Source of the DNA: Sorghum bicolor | Taxonomy: Eukaryota > Streptophyta > Magnoliopsida > Poales > Poaceae | Assembly: GCF_000003195.3 (NCBI RefSeq) | Contig: NC_012877.2 | Span: forward strand, 17,601,344 to 17,665,343 | Length of the DNA: 64,000 nt | Reading direction: 5' to 3' | Shown: in pieces, positions 9,287 to 21,283 of the stretch | Numbering within the stretch: position 1 is the stretch's first letter | Layout of the letters: each line of letters opens with the position of its first letter | The notes under the pieces: model-generated | Told to the model about the DNA's origin: nothing | The model's input: only the letters and a program-made list of their open reading frames with translations | Database searches by the model: none | Made by a program: the position numbers and the translations under genes

Positions 9287-10209
9287 ATGGATTCCACTCC
9301 AATCTATAAATTATCCACACCAAAGCGCGAGTTCTTAAAGCCACCACAATCGTCGAAGCCAACACAGCTTCTAGCTATGAACTTCATCCTGGCTTTATAG
9401 TCATGGTTCAGGACCAATCCTTCTCTGGGCTAGAAAATGAAGATCCTCATAACCATCTTACGAAATTTGAGCAATTGTGTTCTTGCCTAACTATTGATGG
9501 CATGACACAAGAGACCCTCAAATGGAAGTTGTTTCCATTCTCCCTTTTAGGTAGAGCAAAACAATGGTATGCTCATTCCGTAAGAGGCGTCAATGGAAAT
9601 TGGGATGAACTTCGAGATAAGTTTTGTCATACTTTCTTCCCTCTTTCTAAAATAGCAGCCCTTCATAGAGAAATTCTTAACTTTGAACAAAAAGAGAAGG
9701 AAACACTAGGAGCTGCTTGGGCTAGATTCATAAGCCTTACTAATTCTGGTCCAACCCATTCCTTGCCGGAAAACATCCTTTCAAAACACTTTTATCTAGG
9801 ACTTAACAAGGAAGCTGCTCTACATCTCGACTCCGCTTCAAGAGGTTCATTCTTGCATAAAACCATAAATGAGGGGCAAGCCATTCTTGAGAAAACCCTT
9901 GAAAACACCCCTTACACTAGCATTTTTGATGAGTTTCCCAAAGAAGAAAAAGTAGTCGAGCCCAGCCCTAAACCACAAGATGAGGAACACACAACCGAAT
10001 TAGATATTTCAATAGACTCTTCTAATAATTTGGTTGTTGAAAAACCTCCCATTGAGGGAATGCAAACTCAACTAGAGGATGATGAAAGATCCCCTTTAGA
10101 GTTTCCCTTTGAATTCAAGGAAGATATTTTTGAAGACTATGGAATTTCATTGAATTGTCTTGTCCAAGTGAGACCTCAAGAAAAGACCACTCCTATTGAA
10201 CTACATTAA
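9287..10209 (+). pseudogene. gag of element F (degenerate)
   Basis: The clearest open part is 9,403-10,209. Similarity extends upstream in the same frame through a stretch reading SSYELHPGFIV. The capsid-like region contains FPFSLLGRAKQWY, FCHTFFPLSKIAALHREI and GAAWARF, matching the retrotransposon gag family and close in wording to the gag of D and E1. An acidic tail follows (near 9,940-10,200). A start in another frame at 9,287 hits a stop at 9,398-9,400, so the real initiation codon is uncertain. The product would be the capsid polyprotein packaging the element RNA in cytoplasmic particles. Confidence 0.7.
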
Positions 10210-12971
10210 GAATTAATGGCTATAGAACACATTCAAAGCCTTTTGGCAGTCATGATGGCTAAGAGAAGCAGAGTTATCTCCTGAGGTAGCTCGGATCACC
10301 TTTCCATCCACCATTCTTCTATGCCAAGTTAGAGGGTCTGCTAGAAGAGTCCACTATAATCTTTCTGTCGGGATAAATATTATTTCAAAAGAGTTAGTTA
10401 CAACTCTTTATCCCGGCATGTCCTTAACTCCATCTCAAAAGCTTTGGCAAGGACCATCAGGATTTATTCTTGAAAGCCATGGGGTATTAAGGACTATTCC
10501 TGTTAGAATAAAGAACTTTGGGATATGCCTAGATTTTCATATTTTTTGAGATCCCAGAGATTCCTCTCTTGATTGGTAGACCAATCATGAGACTTTGACA
10601 AGAACAAACACAACGAGGTCAACTAGATTTCAAGGTTGGGAATTCCACTATTATTGTCCCTCTTGCCCGATCTATTAACACAATAGTGGAACTTGAACCA
10701 GACCCTATTGAGGAGGTCTTAATGGTGTCTCAAGAAGAAATGGTCCAACCATTCTTTGATGAAAAACACTTCATTCACGAAGAGGAAGAGTTGGCCGAGC
10801 CCATTGAGCTAGACATAAATGAACAACCTCCACCTCCTTCAATAGAGTTGAAACCTCTTCCACCTGGACTTAGATATGTCTTTCTTCACAACAACCGTAA
10901 CACTTCTGTCATCATTAGTGACAAGCTTTCTGAATATGAAACACAACACCTTATGATTGTTCTAGAAAGACATAGATTAGCCATAGTCTACTCACTCCAT
11001 GATCTCAAGGGGATTAGTGTCGCTCTCTTCACACATCGTATTCCTACGGATCTCGATATCTCTCCATCAAGAGAACATCAATGTAGGCTTAACAATGATA
11101 TGTGGGAAGTTGTTAAGAAAGAGGTCCTTAAGCTTTTACACGCTGGGATTATTTATCCTGTTCCACATAGTGAGCGGGTTAGCCCTGTCCAAGTTGTGCC
11201 GAAGAATGGAGGAATGACTGTTGTTGAGAATGAGAGGAATGAACTCATTCCTCAACGCATCATCACTGGGTGGAGGATGTGCATAGATTATCGAACACTT
11301 AATAAGGCTACAAAGAAAGATCACTTCCCGTTACCCTTCATCGATGAGATGTTGGAACGGCTTGAAAAGCACTCTTTCTTTTGTTTCCTTGATGGGTATT
11401 CTGGTTATCATCAAATTCTGATCCACCCTGATGACCAAAGTAAGACTACTTTCACATGCCCGTATGGAACTTACGCATACCGATGAATGCCGTTCGGATT
11501 ATGTAATGTTGTAGCTTCTTTTCAATGGTGCATGATGTCTATTTTCTCTTACATGATCGAGAAAATCATGGATGACTTTACTGTCTATGGCACAACCTTT
11601 AATGATTGTCTGGAGAATCTAGACAAAGTCTTACAAAGATGCGAAGAAAATTACTTAGTCCTAAAGTGGGAAAATGCCATTTTATGGTTCGGGAAGGAAT
11701 AGTGCTAGGACACAAGGTGTCCGAACATGGGATAGAAATGGATAGAGCAAAGATAGAAGTTATTGAACAACTTCCACTTTCCCACAAATGTGAAAGGAAT
11801 CCGAAGCTTTCTAGGCCATGCGGGGTTCTATAGGCATTTTATCAAAAACTTTTCTCAAATCACTAGACCCCTCACTAGACTATTGGCTAAGGGTGCACCT
11901 TTCATCTTTGATAATGAGTGCTATGAATCTTTTAAAACCCTCAAACAAGCACTCATTTTAGCTCCAATCATCCAACCACCTGATTGGACGCTGCCTTTTG
12001 AGATCATGTGTGATGCTAGCGATTTTGCTGTTGGTGCCGTTCTCAGCCAAACAAAGGATAAAAAGCATTATGCTATATCCTACGCTAGCAAAACCTTGAC
12101 TAGACCATAGCTCAATTATGCTACCACTAAGAAAGAGTTGTTGGCAGTTGTCTTTGCAGTAGACAAGTTTAGATCTTACTTAGTTGGAGCAAAGGTAATC
12201 ATTTATTCAGACCATGCTGCTCTTAAATACCTACTCACTAAGAAAGATGCTAAACCTCGGTTGATCCGCTAGATTCTTCTACTCCAAGAGTTTGATATAG
12301 AAATAGAAGATCAAAAAAGGAGTAGAGAATTCAGTAGCCGACCACTTGTCTAGGCTTCATTTCAAGGACACACATGAGCTTCCCATCAATGACTACCTAA
12401 GAGATGATACCTTGTTCAAGATATGAGACTCCAATCCTTGGTATGCAGACATTGTGAACTTTATAGTAAAGGCTATGTCCCACCTGGTGTAAATAAAAGA
12501 AAATTAGTACATGATAGCCGTCTTCACCTATGGGATGAGCCCTATCTTTTTTGAATCTACTCCGATGGATTATTGAGAAGATGTGTCCCTATGGCTGAGG
12601 CTATTCAAATAATGGAAAGATGCCATGCCTCTCCTATGGAGTACGTTATGGAGCATTCCGAACACATGCCAAGTTTTGGCAAAGTGGTTTCTTCTATCCA
12701 ACGATGTATGAAGATACAAAGGAGTTTGTTAGAAGATGCCACCGATGTTAGAAGCATAGGAATATCAACTCATGAAATGCAATGCCTCTCACAAACAATC
12801 TCCAAGTTGAACTTTTTGATGTTTGGGGCATTGATTTCATGGGCCATTCCTCGTGTCTGGGAATTGTGAGTATATCTTGGTAGCTGTGGACTATGTGTCC
12901 AAATGGGTAGAAGCACTACCATGTCGAACAATAGATTCTAAACATGCCAAGAGAATGTTCCATGAAGTGAT
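10210..12971 (+). pseudogene. Protease-RT-RNase H-integrase (first part) of element F, degenerate
   Basis: The protease region at about 10,270-10,680 is broken by stops but retains PLLIGRPIM. RT is read at 10,686-11,486 (CIDYRTLNKATKKDHFPLPF, DGYSGYHQI), continues after an in-frame TGA at 11,484 (probably CGA to TGA) with MPFGLCN and the active site MDDFTVYG, then shifts frame near 11,670. RNase H appears at 11,763-12,110 (MCDASDFAVGAVLSQ) and beyond a stop. The integrase zinc-finger region and core start (VDYVSKWVEALP) follow to 12,971, where E1 splits the gene between the first and second catalytic aspartates. With several stops and shifts it cannot be functional. Confidence 0.8.
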
Positions 12972-13505
12972 TGTTGGGTATTCTTAACATCATTACCAAA
13001 AGTAGACTAAGTTCTCTAAATCTAGTAACGGTGCCAAAAATGCCAAACCTATCCCTCACACCACTTAAGCCAAGTTGTCATCCCCAGCATGATATGAGAG
13101 ACGCGGTATTGAAATATGCAATTGCTCTTCTAAATAAATAATGAATGGGATCTGCAAGCGCACAGATTAATACCGATGTAGCATTTTAACCGGGAAGTAT
13201 TCCAGGTATCGTTATTTATATTTTTACCACTGGGAAGGGATTAGCAATCATCAATATTGATTACAGAATAGAATATGAGATTGAGCATCTATCATTGCAT
13301 ATGTAATTGAGAACATTTATCTAACTCATTCATACAGGGATAAGTGTCACATAAAGGATATATGAAATAATGAATAGTGACAAAGATAATTAATCTGATC
13401 AGCCACATATAAATATGATAAGCACCTCAATTAGATACTCTAGAAAGTCATTAGCATGGAATTAGAACGAACTACAAGAATATTTCCTAGGTTATTCTCA
13501 ACTAT

Positions 13506-14205
13506 TGTTGACACCGTTTTTGGGCACGTGTCTAGGATGGCAGGATGAGGTGGCAGTACGATGTTTACGAGGTGAGTTGCCGATAAGAATGGTTGCCGAT
13601 GAAGGAGAAGTTGAACGTGACTAAGTCTACAGGCAGTGATATGACTGTGCCGATGGCTGGATAAGAAAGTCTGCCGATGACTATGGCAAAGGGTCTGCCG
13701 ATGATGCAAAGAGGGAGTCCGGGAGCTGCCGGTCGTTATGTGAGGGAGTTTCAGTTTGTCACGGGGGATAGTTTTGTTATTTCCTTAATTATTTACATCA
13801 TTTTGTATACGGATTCCGTATAGTTTGGAATTCGAATTCTAATCGTTTCTCGTTGTAGCTCTTTGAGCAGGGTATAAATATAGACCCTAGGGCCTTGTAA
13901 TGAGACATCTATCAATCAATCAAACACACGTTTTTACTCATATTCCAGCATCTACTTTTCGACGACTTCGTCATACTTTTTCCCTTTTATTACGAGTTCT
14001 TAGGAATTCGTCGACTTAAGCTCGGCGTGTTCTCAAGTTCCGCGTGAGTACCTCTTAGCCGTGACATCCGGGCGCATCGCTGTTGTCAGGACTAAAGTAT
14101 TCGAGTTATCACCTTTGCCGATAGTAAGGTCAAATCGGCTGGCACGCCTTAACGTTTGAATCGGGTATTAGCCCTTTGTGTTTGCAGATCAGTTTTGCAT
14201 CAACA
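13506..14205 (+). repeat. 5' LTR of element A
   Basis: TGTTGACACCG...GCATCAACA, 700 bp, with TATA box GGTATAAATATAG near 13,871. It contains several GCCGAT hexamers. The following CATCTTTTGGCACGCTCGGTGGGAC (14,206-14,230) is the PBS region; the primer tRNA is not assigned. Confidence 0.9.
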
Positions 14206-14252
14206 CATCTTTTGGCACGCTCGGTGGGACCAGATTCAAGATCAAGATCAAC

Positions 14253-17200
14253 ATGTCGATCTCTGACCTCGATCAAGAGAACGTCATCCCCGTGACGGAG
14301 GCCAATCTCAAGGATGAGCAGAAGCAAGCTATTGCCCAAGTCATGGAAGAGTTCAAGCAGCAATGCCTGAGATCTTTCAGCATAAATAGGAGCGGCGAAG
14401 TGGTCCAGAAAGATGCACTACCGGCACCACGGCAGGTTACCTTTGACGCCAATCCTGGCAAGCTTCAAGACATGGTTGACAATGCCATCAATCGAGCATT
14501 GATCAACCAAGCTGGTGTACTGTCTAATACGGTTTTCAATGCCGTGGCAAGAACTTTCAAGGAAGGACAAATCCCACCAAATTATGTGGGCCCCTCTCAC
14601 CATCAGCCAACGGCACCAGAGGTCACGGCTCCATCGGATGCTTTGACGGCTGCAAGTGCACAATCTGCCGTCCCTCCAAATACATCGGGAGCTACTGGTG
14701 CACTATCTATGCTGATGACAACCAACCCACAGACTTCAATTGGGCAGCATAAACTGACGACAGATATGTTGGCATCGGCAATGCCAGGGTTGACTCTTCC
14801 TCCCAACTGGTGGGGTTACGGTATGCCTCCAGAGTTGACACCAGGAACATCACAAATAACTGACATGAGGGGCAAGACTCCTATGACATCGGCGCCTCCC
14901 AATGCGCCGGTAAACCAGAGTCCTCGGTATACCACAACTACCACCGCAAGGCCTCACACTGGAAATCCTCAAGATTCAATGCTCCAAATACCTAATGCAT
15001 CGGCAGATTCAATGCTGATGCAACAGAGGTCTATGGCACAGTCAGGGTATGTCAATTCGATGATGATACCCAATTACCAATCATCGGCAGCACCTATGCC
15101 GATGAACGCTAATAATGGATGGCTTGGGCAGCAAGTCTTTCCACAATCGCCCTAGCAGAGTTATCAGACTACAGGGTTCCAGCAAGGACAGGTCTATCCC
15201 GGGTTCCAAGGTCAGGGGATTCCCAACCAGCCAATGAATTTCGTACAGCAACTCGGGGGACAGCAAATCGGTGGACAGCAGTTTGGTGGTCCGCAGATTG
15301 GAGGACAGGTGATCAATCCAATGTTCCGTGCAGATCACGTCCCGAACAGACACGTGGAGGTTCGCCACCAAGTGCCAGATCCGCAGCCGCCTCATCGGCA
15401 AGATCCCGATGCATATTGGGCCGATAAGATTGCTGAAGTAATGAGGGAACAATTTGGGATAAAACCCAAAGTCAACACTTACTCTTATCGGACACCGTAT
15501 CCTCCCGCGTATGATTTGATCCCGCTTCCACATCGGTACAAGGTACCAGATTTTACAAAGTTTTCCGGGCAGGACGACACGTCAACCATGGAGCATGTCA
15601 ACAGGTTCATCATTCAATGCGGAGAAGCCGGTAATAGGGACGAATTGAGGGTTCGTCTATTTTCATCATCATTGTCTGGATCGGCCTTTACTTGGTTCAT
15701 ATCATTACCTCCCAACTCAGTAATTACTTGGGCCAATCTGGAGAAACAATTCCACAAATACTTCTTTTCGGGGGTTCACGAGAAGAAGATCGCCGACTTG
15801 GTCAAGTTGAGACAACGTAATGAAGAGTCGGTTGAGGGTTTTGTGCAGAGGATACGAGAGGTCAAGAATAAATGCTATAGCTTGGTTCTAGATGATCGAC
15901 AGCTAGCCGATTTGGCTTTCCAGGGTTTGTTGCCACATATCAGGGATAAGTATGCCTCTCAGGAGTTCGAAAGTTTAAGTCATTTGGTGCAGAGGATTTC
16001 TGATCAAGACATCAAGCCTTTCGAGCCTAAAAGAGCATGGAATAAGAAAGTGTCATTTGTCGATGAAGCAACAAGCTCAGATTCTGATGAAGAACCAGTA
16101 ATCGGCTTGGCAGAGTGGGTAAAAAACAAGAAGCCGATGTTTTGTCCTTTTGGGCAGAAGGAACCAGAGAAGTTTGCTTTTGACACCGCTAAGGCTGATA
16201 GGATATTTGACTTTCTACTTCAGGAAGGTCAGATCAAACTGTCACCTAATCATGTGATCCCATCGGCAGAAGAGTTGAAGAGGATGAGATATTGCAAGTG
16301 GCATAATGCAACTTCCCATGACACCAACGAGTGCAAAGTATTCAGATAGCAGCTGCAATCGGCTATAGAGTCTGGGAGAATCAAGTTTGACAGTTCCAAA
16401 GCCCAGAAGCCGATGAAGATAGACCAACATCCTTTCCCGACAAACATGTTGGATGCTAAGGGGAAGGCTAAGGTCTTAACATCGGAGACAGCTGAGAAGA
16501 GTGCATCGGTAGATCCTCAGCATCAAGTTACTACTGCCGATGCAAGAAGTAAGGGCTTGGTCCAGGAAGGAACTAGCTCAGGAAGGCCTCCTCGGTCTGG
16601 TATCGTCATAACTCATAGAAGGCCTCGAGAAAATTGGCAACAACGGGAAGATCGGTATCGGCGCCAGCAGGAAGATTATCGACGGGAAGAAGAAAGACGC
16701 CGACAGGAGTGGAATCGGCACAGGGATCATTGGAATTGTCCATTCTTCATCCATTGTTGGGAGGAAAATATCAAGCTTCCTACTGTCAGAGACTGCCCTG
16801 AGTGCAACGGTTATGATCGGTATGATAGAACCGATCGGCGTTATCATGATGATGAACGGCGATTTAATGGGCCAATCAGAGGAAGGGCGTCAGTTCATGA
16901 TCGGCTGGGGGGCAGGCTTAGCGTTCACGATCGGCTCGGTGACCATGTCCAGTATTTTCCCAGGAACCAGGAAGAGCTCGAGGAGATGGCTAATGTGGGT
17001 TCCCGATGAGTTCATATTTTGCAGAGATGCTAACACACATCGTATGGAGTCAAGGGAGAACCGACGCCCGGCAGCAAGGCAGAAACCACTTCCTCCATGG
17101 TGTCCTGAAGGATTAACCAAGACACAGAAAAGGAGATTGCAGTGTGAAAGGCAAGAGGAGCTAAGCAAGGGCGAGAACTCTGGAAGTCAGCAGCCATCAG

Positions 17201-17898
17201 ACGCTAAGAGGGAAGGTCCATCGGCAGGGGTCAACATGGTCTTTATGTTGCCGATGGAGTTTCTTGCACCATCCAGTGATGATGAGTTGGAATTTTCTGA
17301 TCAGATAGCTCAGCTGGCTCTGGATCCGATGACGGCTATCTTTGAGAAACCTGCCGATGACGAGAGACAACATCTCAAAGCTCTGTTTGTCAAAGGGAGG
17401 GTTGATGGGCAGCTAATGACCAAGATCCTAGTTGATGGAGGAGCTGCTATTAATATCATGCCGTATGCAGTATATCGGAAGCTTGGGAAAGGGGATCAGG
17501 ATTTGACCAAGACCGATATGATGCTCAAAGACTTTGAAGGAAACATGTCTGCGGTTAAGGGGGCAATATGTGTGGAGTTGACCATCGGCAGCAAAACCTT
17601 GCCGACAACTTTCTTCGTCATCGGTGGAAAGGGTGCTTACAACTTATTGTAGGGAAGAGATTGGATTCATGCCAATTGTTGCATCCCATCTACAATGCAC
17701 CAATGCTTGGTTCAGTGGGTAGGTGACAAAATTGAGATTGTCCCAGGAGATTCTTCTTATGTTATCGCATCGGCAGAGGCGGACACCTATGAAAGGACCA
17801 GGTGCATTTCAGGGGAAGTTTGGGAGAAAGATTTTCTCAAGGTTGCCGATTACGAGATTCCACCGATCCAAGCAGTCGGTTCTGACGACGGTTTTTAA
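14253..17898 (+). pseudogene. gag-protease of element A (broken)
   Basis: Starts MSISDLDQENVIP at 14,253, the same start as in B. It is interrupted by TAG at 15,153 (CAG in B), TAG at 16,347 (CAG in B), a 2-bp deletion near 16,990, and TAG at 17,650 (TTG in B). Capsid region, CHHC knuckle (YCKWHNATSHDTNEC) and protease site (LVDGGAAINIM) are still readable. It ends TAA at 17,896-17,898, overlapping the pol ATG as TAATG. Confidence 0.85.
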
Positions 17899-20800
17899 TG
17901 GATAGATTCGCCGATGATGGAAAATTAGGCCAGGGATTCACATCGGCCGATGATTTGGTAGAAGTAGATATAGGTAGTGGTGATAAGCCTAGGCCTACTT
18001 TTATTAGTGCTAAATTAGATCCTGAGTGTAAGCAACAATTGACTAGTTTGTTAAAGGAATATAAAGATTGCTTTGCTTGGGATTATACCGAGATGCCTGG
18101 TTTAGACCGATCAATTGTTGAACATCGGTTACCCATCAAGTTTGGATTTCGGCCACATCAGCAACCAGCTCACCGATGTAATCCTAACATTCTACCTGAT
18201 ATTAAGGCCGAAATCACCAAACTTATTGAAGCTAAGTTTATTCGGCAGTGTCGGTATGCCGAGTGGATTTCTAATGTTGTTCCGGTTTACAAGAAGAACG
18301 GGAAGCTTTGGGTGTGCATTGATTTCAGGAATCTCAATAAAGCTACGCCGATGGATGGATACCCAATGCCTGTCGCCGATCTACTGGTTGATGCTGCGGC
18401 TGGTCATCGGGTCATCAGCTTCATGGATGGTAATGCAGGTTACAATCAAATATTCATGGCGGAGGAGGATATTCCAAAAACCGCATTCAGGTGTCCTGGT
18501 CATGTTGGGCTATTTGAATGGATAGTCATGACTTTTGGGTTGAAGAATGCTGGTGCTACTTATCAAAGGGCTATGAATTTTATATTTCATGAGTTCATCG
18601 GCAAACTCGTGGAGATTTATATTGATGATGTGGTGGTTAAGTCTGGAGATTTCTCAAAGCATCTTGCCGATTTACAAAAAGTGTTAGAGTGCACAAGGAA
18701 GCATGGATTAAAGATGAATCCCAACAAGTGTGCATTTGGTGTATCGGCAGGGCAGTTTCTTGGTTTCATGGTACATCAAAGGGGTATTGAAATTAGTCGA
18801 AGACCATTGATGCCATCAATAAAATAGTGGCCCCTACCAACAAAACCGAGCTCCAATCCTTGATCGGCAAGGTAAATTTTATCAGGAGATTTATATCTAA
18901 TCTGTCTGGTAAGATTCGTGCTTTCAGTCCTCTTCTTAAATTGAAAACCGATCAAGAGTTTATTTGGGGAGAAGAACAGCAGTTGGCTCTGGATGAAATC
19001 AAGAAGTATCTAGTAAATCCTCCAGTTCTAGTTCCACCTCAACAAGGGAAGCCCTTCAGATTGTATTTATCTACCGATGGATCGGTTATCGGTTCAGCTT
19101 TAGTTCAAGAATTTGAAGGGAAAGAAAGGGTAATTTATTATTTGAGTAGGAGGTTGATTGATGCTGAAACCAGGTATTCGGCCATTGAGAAACTATGCTT
19201 ATGCTTATATTTTTCATGTATCAAGCTGAGACATTACCTGTTATCGGCCGAATGCACTGTTGTTCGCAAAGATGACGTGGTCCGATACATGCTATCTATG
19301 CCGATTATGAGTGGTAGGATCGGTAAATGGATTTTAGCGCTGTCGGAGTTCGATTTGCGTTACGAATCGGCTAAGGCAGTCAAAGGGCAGATTATGACCG
19401 ATTTTGTGACTCAGCATTGCGGTATAGTGGAAACCTTGGAAATTGTACCCTGGACGCTCTTCTTTGATGGATCTACCTGTGACCGGGGGGCAGGAATCGG
19501 CATTGTATTAGTTTCCCCTAAGGGGAGGAAGTATGAGTTTTCCTTGCCGATTGTTGCCACATCAACAAATAATCAGGCTGAGTATCAGGCTCTGATCAAG
19601 GGATTGGAGTTATTAAGAGAAGTTCGTGCTGATGCTGTTGAAATATTTGGGGATTCTATGTTGGTTATAAATCCATTGGCCGGAAGCTATGAATGCCGAA
19701 GTGAAGTTCTCATAACTTATTTCGAGAGAAGTATGCAACTGTTAAAGGAATTCAAGGATTTCCGATTAGAGCATGTTCCCCGATTGCATAATGAAGACGC
19801 CAATCGGTTAGCTCAGCATGCCTCGGGATATCAGCCAATGATTAATGCAATATCGGCAGTCGGTGCCGGTGATTGGAGGAAAGAAATTATTGATTATCTA
19901 AAAGATCCATCGAAAAAAGTTGAAAGACGGGTTCGATTTCAAGCAACCAAGTATGTGCTCCTTGAAAATGAATTGTATTATCGAACTATCGACGGAATTC
20001 TTCTCCGATGCTTGGGTGATGATGAAGCTAGAAGTTTGATGGGGGAAATCCATGAAGGAGTGTGTGGAGCGCATCAGTCGGCTTTTAAGATGAAATGGAT
20101 GATTCGAAGGAATGGATATTTTTGGCCAACCATACTTGAGGATTGTTTTAAATATTTCAAGGGATGTCAAGGTTGTCAAAAGTTTGGTAATATTCAGAGA
20201 GCACCCGCATCGGCTATGAATGCTATAATAAAGCCTTGGCCGTTCCGGGGATGGGCTATCGATCTAATCGGCCAGATTTATCCACCATCTAGCAAAGGGC
20301 ATAAGTTCATTCTAGTTGCCACTGATTATTTCACCAAGTGGGTTGAAGCTATTCCTTTGAAGAAAGTCACATCGGCCAATATGATTGATTTTGTGAAGGA
20401 ACATATTATTTACCGATTTGGGATCCCTCAAACAATTACTACCGATCAGGGCACTATGTTCACATTGGGGGAGTTCGATGAATTCGCAATCGGTATGGGG
20501 ATCAAAGTGTTGAATTCTTCTCCTTATTATGCTCAAGCCAATGTGCAGGCCGAAGCATCTAACAAAGGAATTATCAAGCTTATTAAACGAAAGATCGAAG
20601 AAAATCCTAAGCGGTGGCATACATTATTAAATGAAGCATTGTGGTCTTATCGGATGGCTTGTCATGGATCAACTAAGGTTTCACCCTATCAATTGGTGTA
20701 TGGACATGATGCGGTGTTGCCTTGGGAAATTAAGGCTGGATCTAGGCGATTATCTTTTCAAGATCGATTAACTGCCGACGATTATGCCACTTTGATGACC

Positions 20801-21130
20801 GATGAATTGGATGATCTAGCAGGGCATCGGTTAAAAGCTTTAATGAGTATAGAAGAAAATAAGAAGAGAGTTGCTAGATGGTATGATAAGAAAGTGAAGG
20901 CTAAAGAGTTTGCCGATGGGGATTTCGTATGGAAATTAATTTTACCAATTGGGACCAAAAGTTCGAAGTTTGGAAAGTGGTCTCCTAATTGGGAGGGTCC
21001 TTATCGGATAAGTCGATCGGCTCCTGGTAATGCCTACATTCTAGAAACCCTCGAAGGAATTGAATTTCCCAGAGCATTAAACGGCAAATATTTAAAGAAG
21101 TACTACCCCAGTATATGGGTCGATGCATAG
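17898..21130 (+). pseudogene. pol (RT-RNase H-RNase H-integrase) of element A, frameshifted
   Basis: Open from 17,898 to a one-base deletion near 18,806 that ends the frame at 18,827; the rest is open 18,827-21,130. RT (MDGNAGYNQI, YIDDVVV), both RNase H domains and the integrase core (TTDQGTMF, QAEASNKG) remain. The glycine in the ANGQAEAS motif of B is valine here. In B the same region is one uninterrupted frame. Confidence 0.87.
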
Positions 21131-21140
21131 AAGTTTAGGT

Positions 21141-21230
21141 GCCGATAACACTCCTATCGGCTGGATCCAAATGTTTAGGGACAAGACTTGGTGTTTCAAA
21201 AGTTTAGGTGCCGATAACAGTCCTATCGGC
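21141..21230. promoter_or_regulatory. Tandem hairpins between pol and the antisense gene (element A)
   Basis: Two copies of GCCGATA-N7-TATCGGC (21,141-21,161 and 21,210-21,230), each a perfect 7-bp stem. They sit between the stop of pol (21,130) and the stop of the antisense PMD gene (21,284). The pair is conserved in B and C. Confidence 0.55.
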
Positions 21231-21283
21231 TAGACTAAAAGCTGAGGAAGCAGGAAAGCGCAGATAGAATGCCGATGGAAACT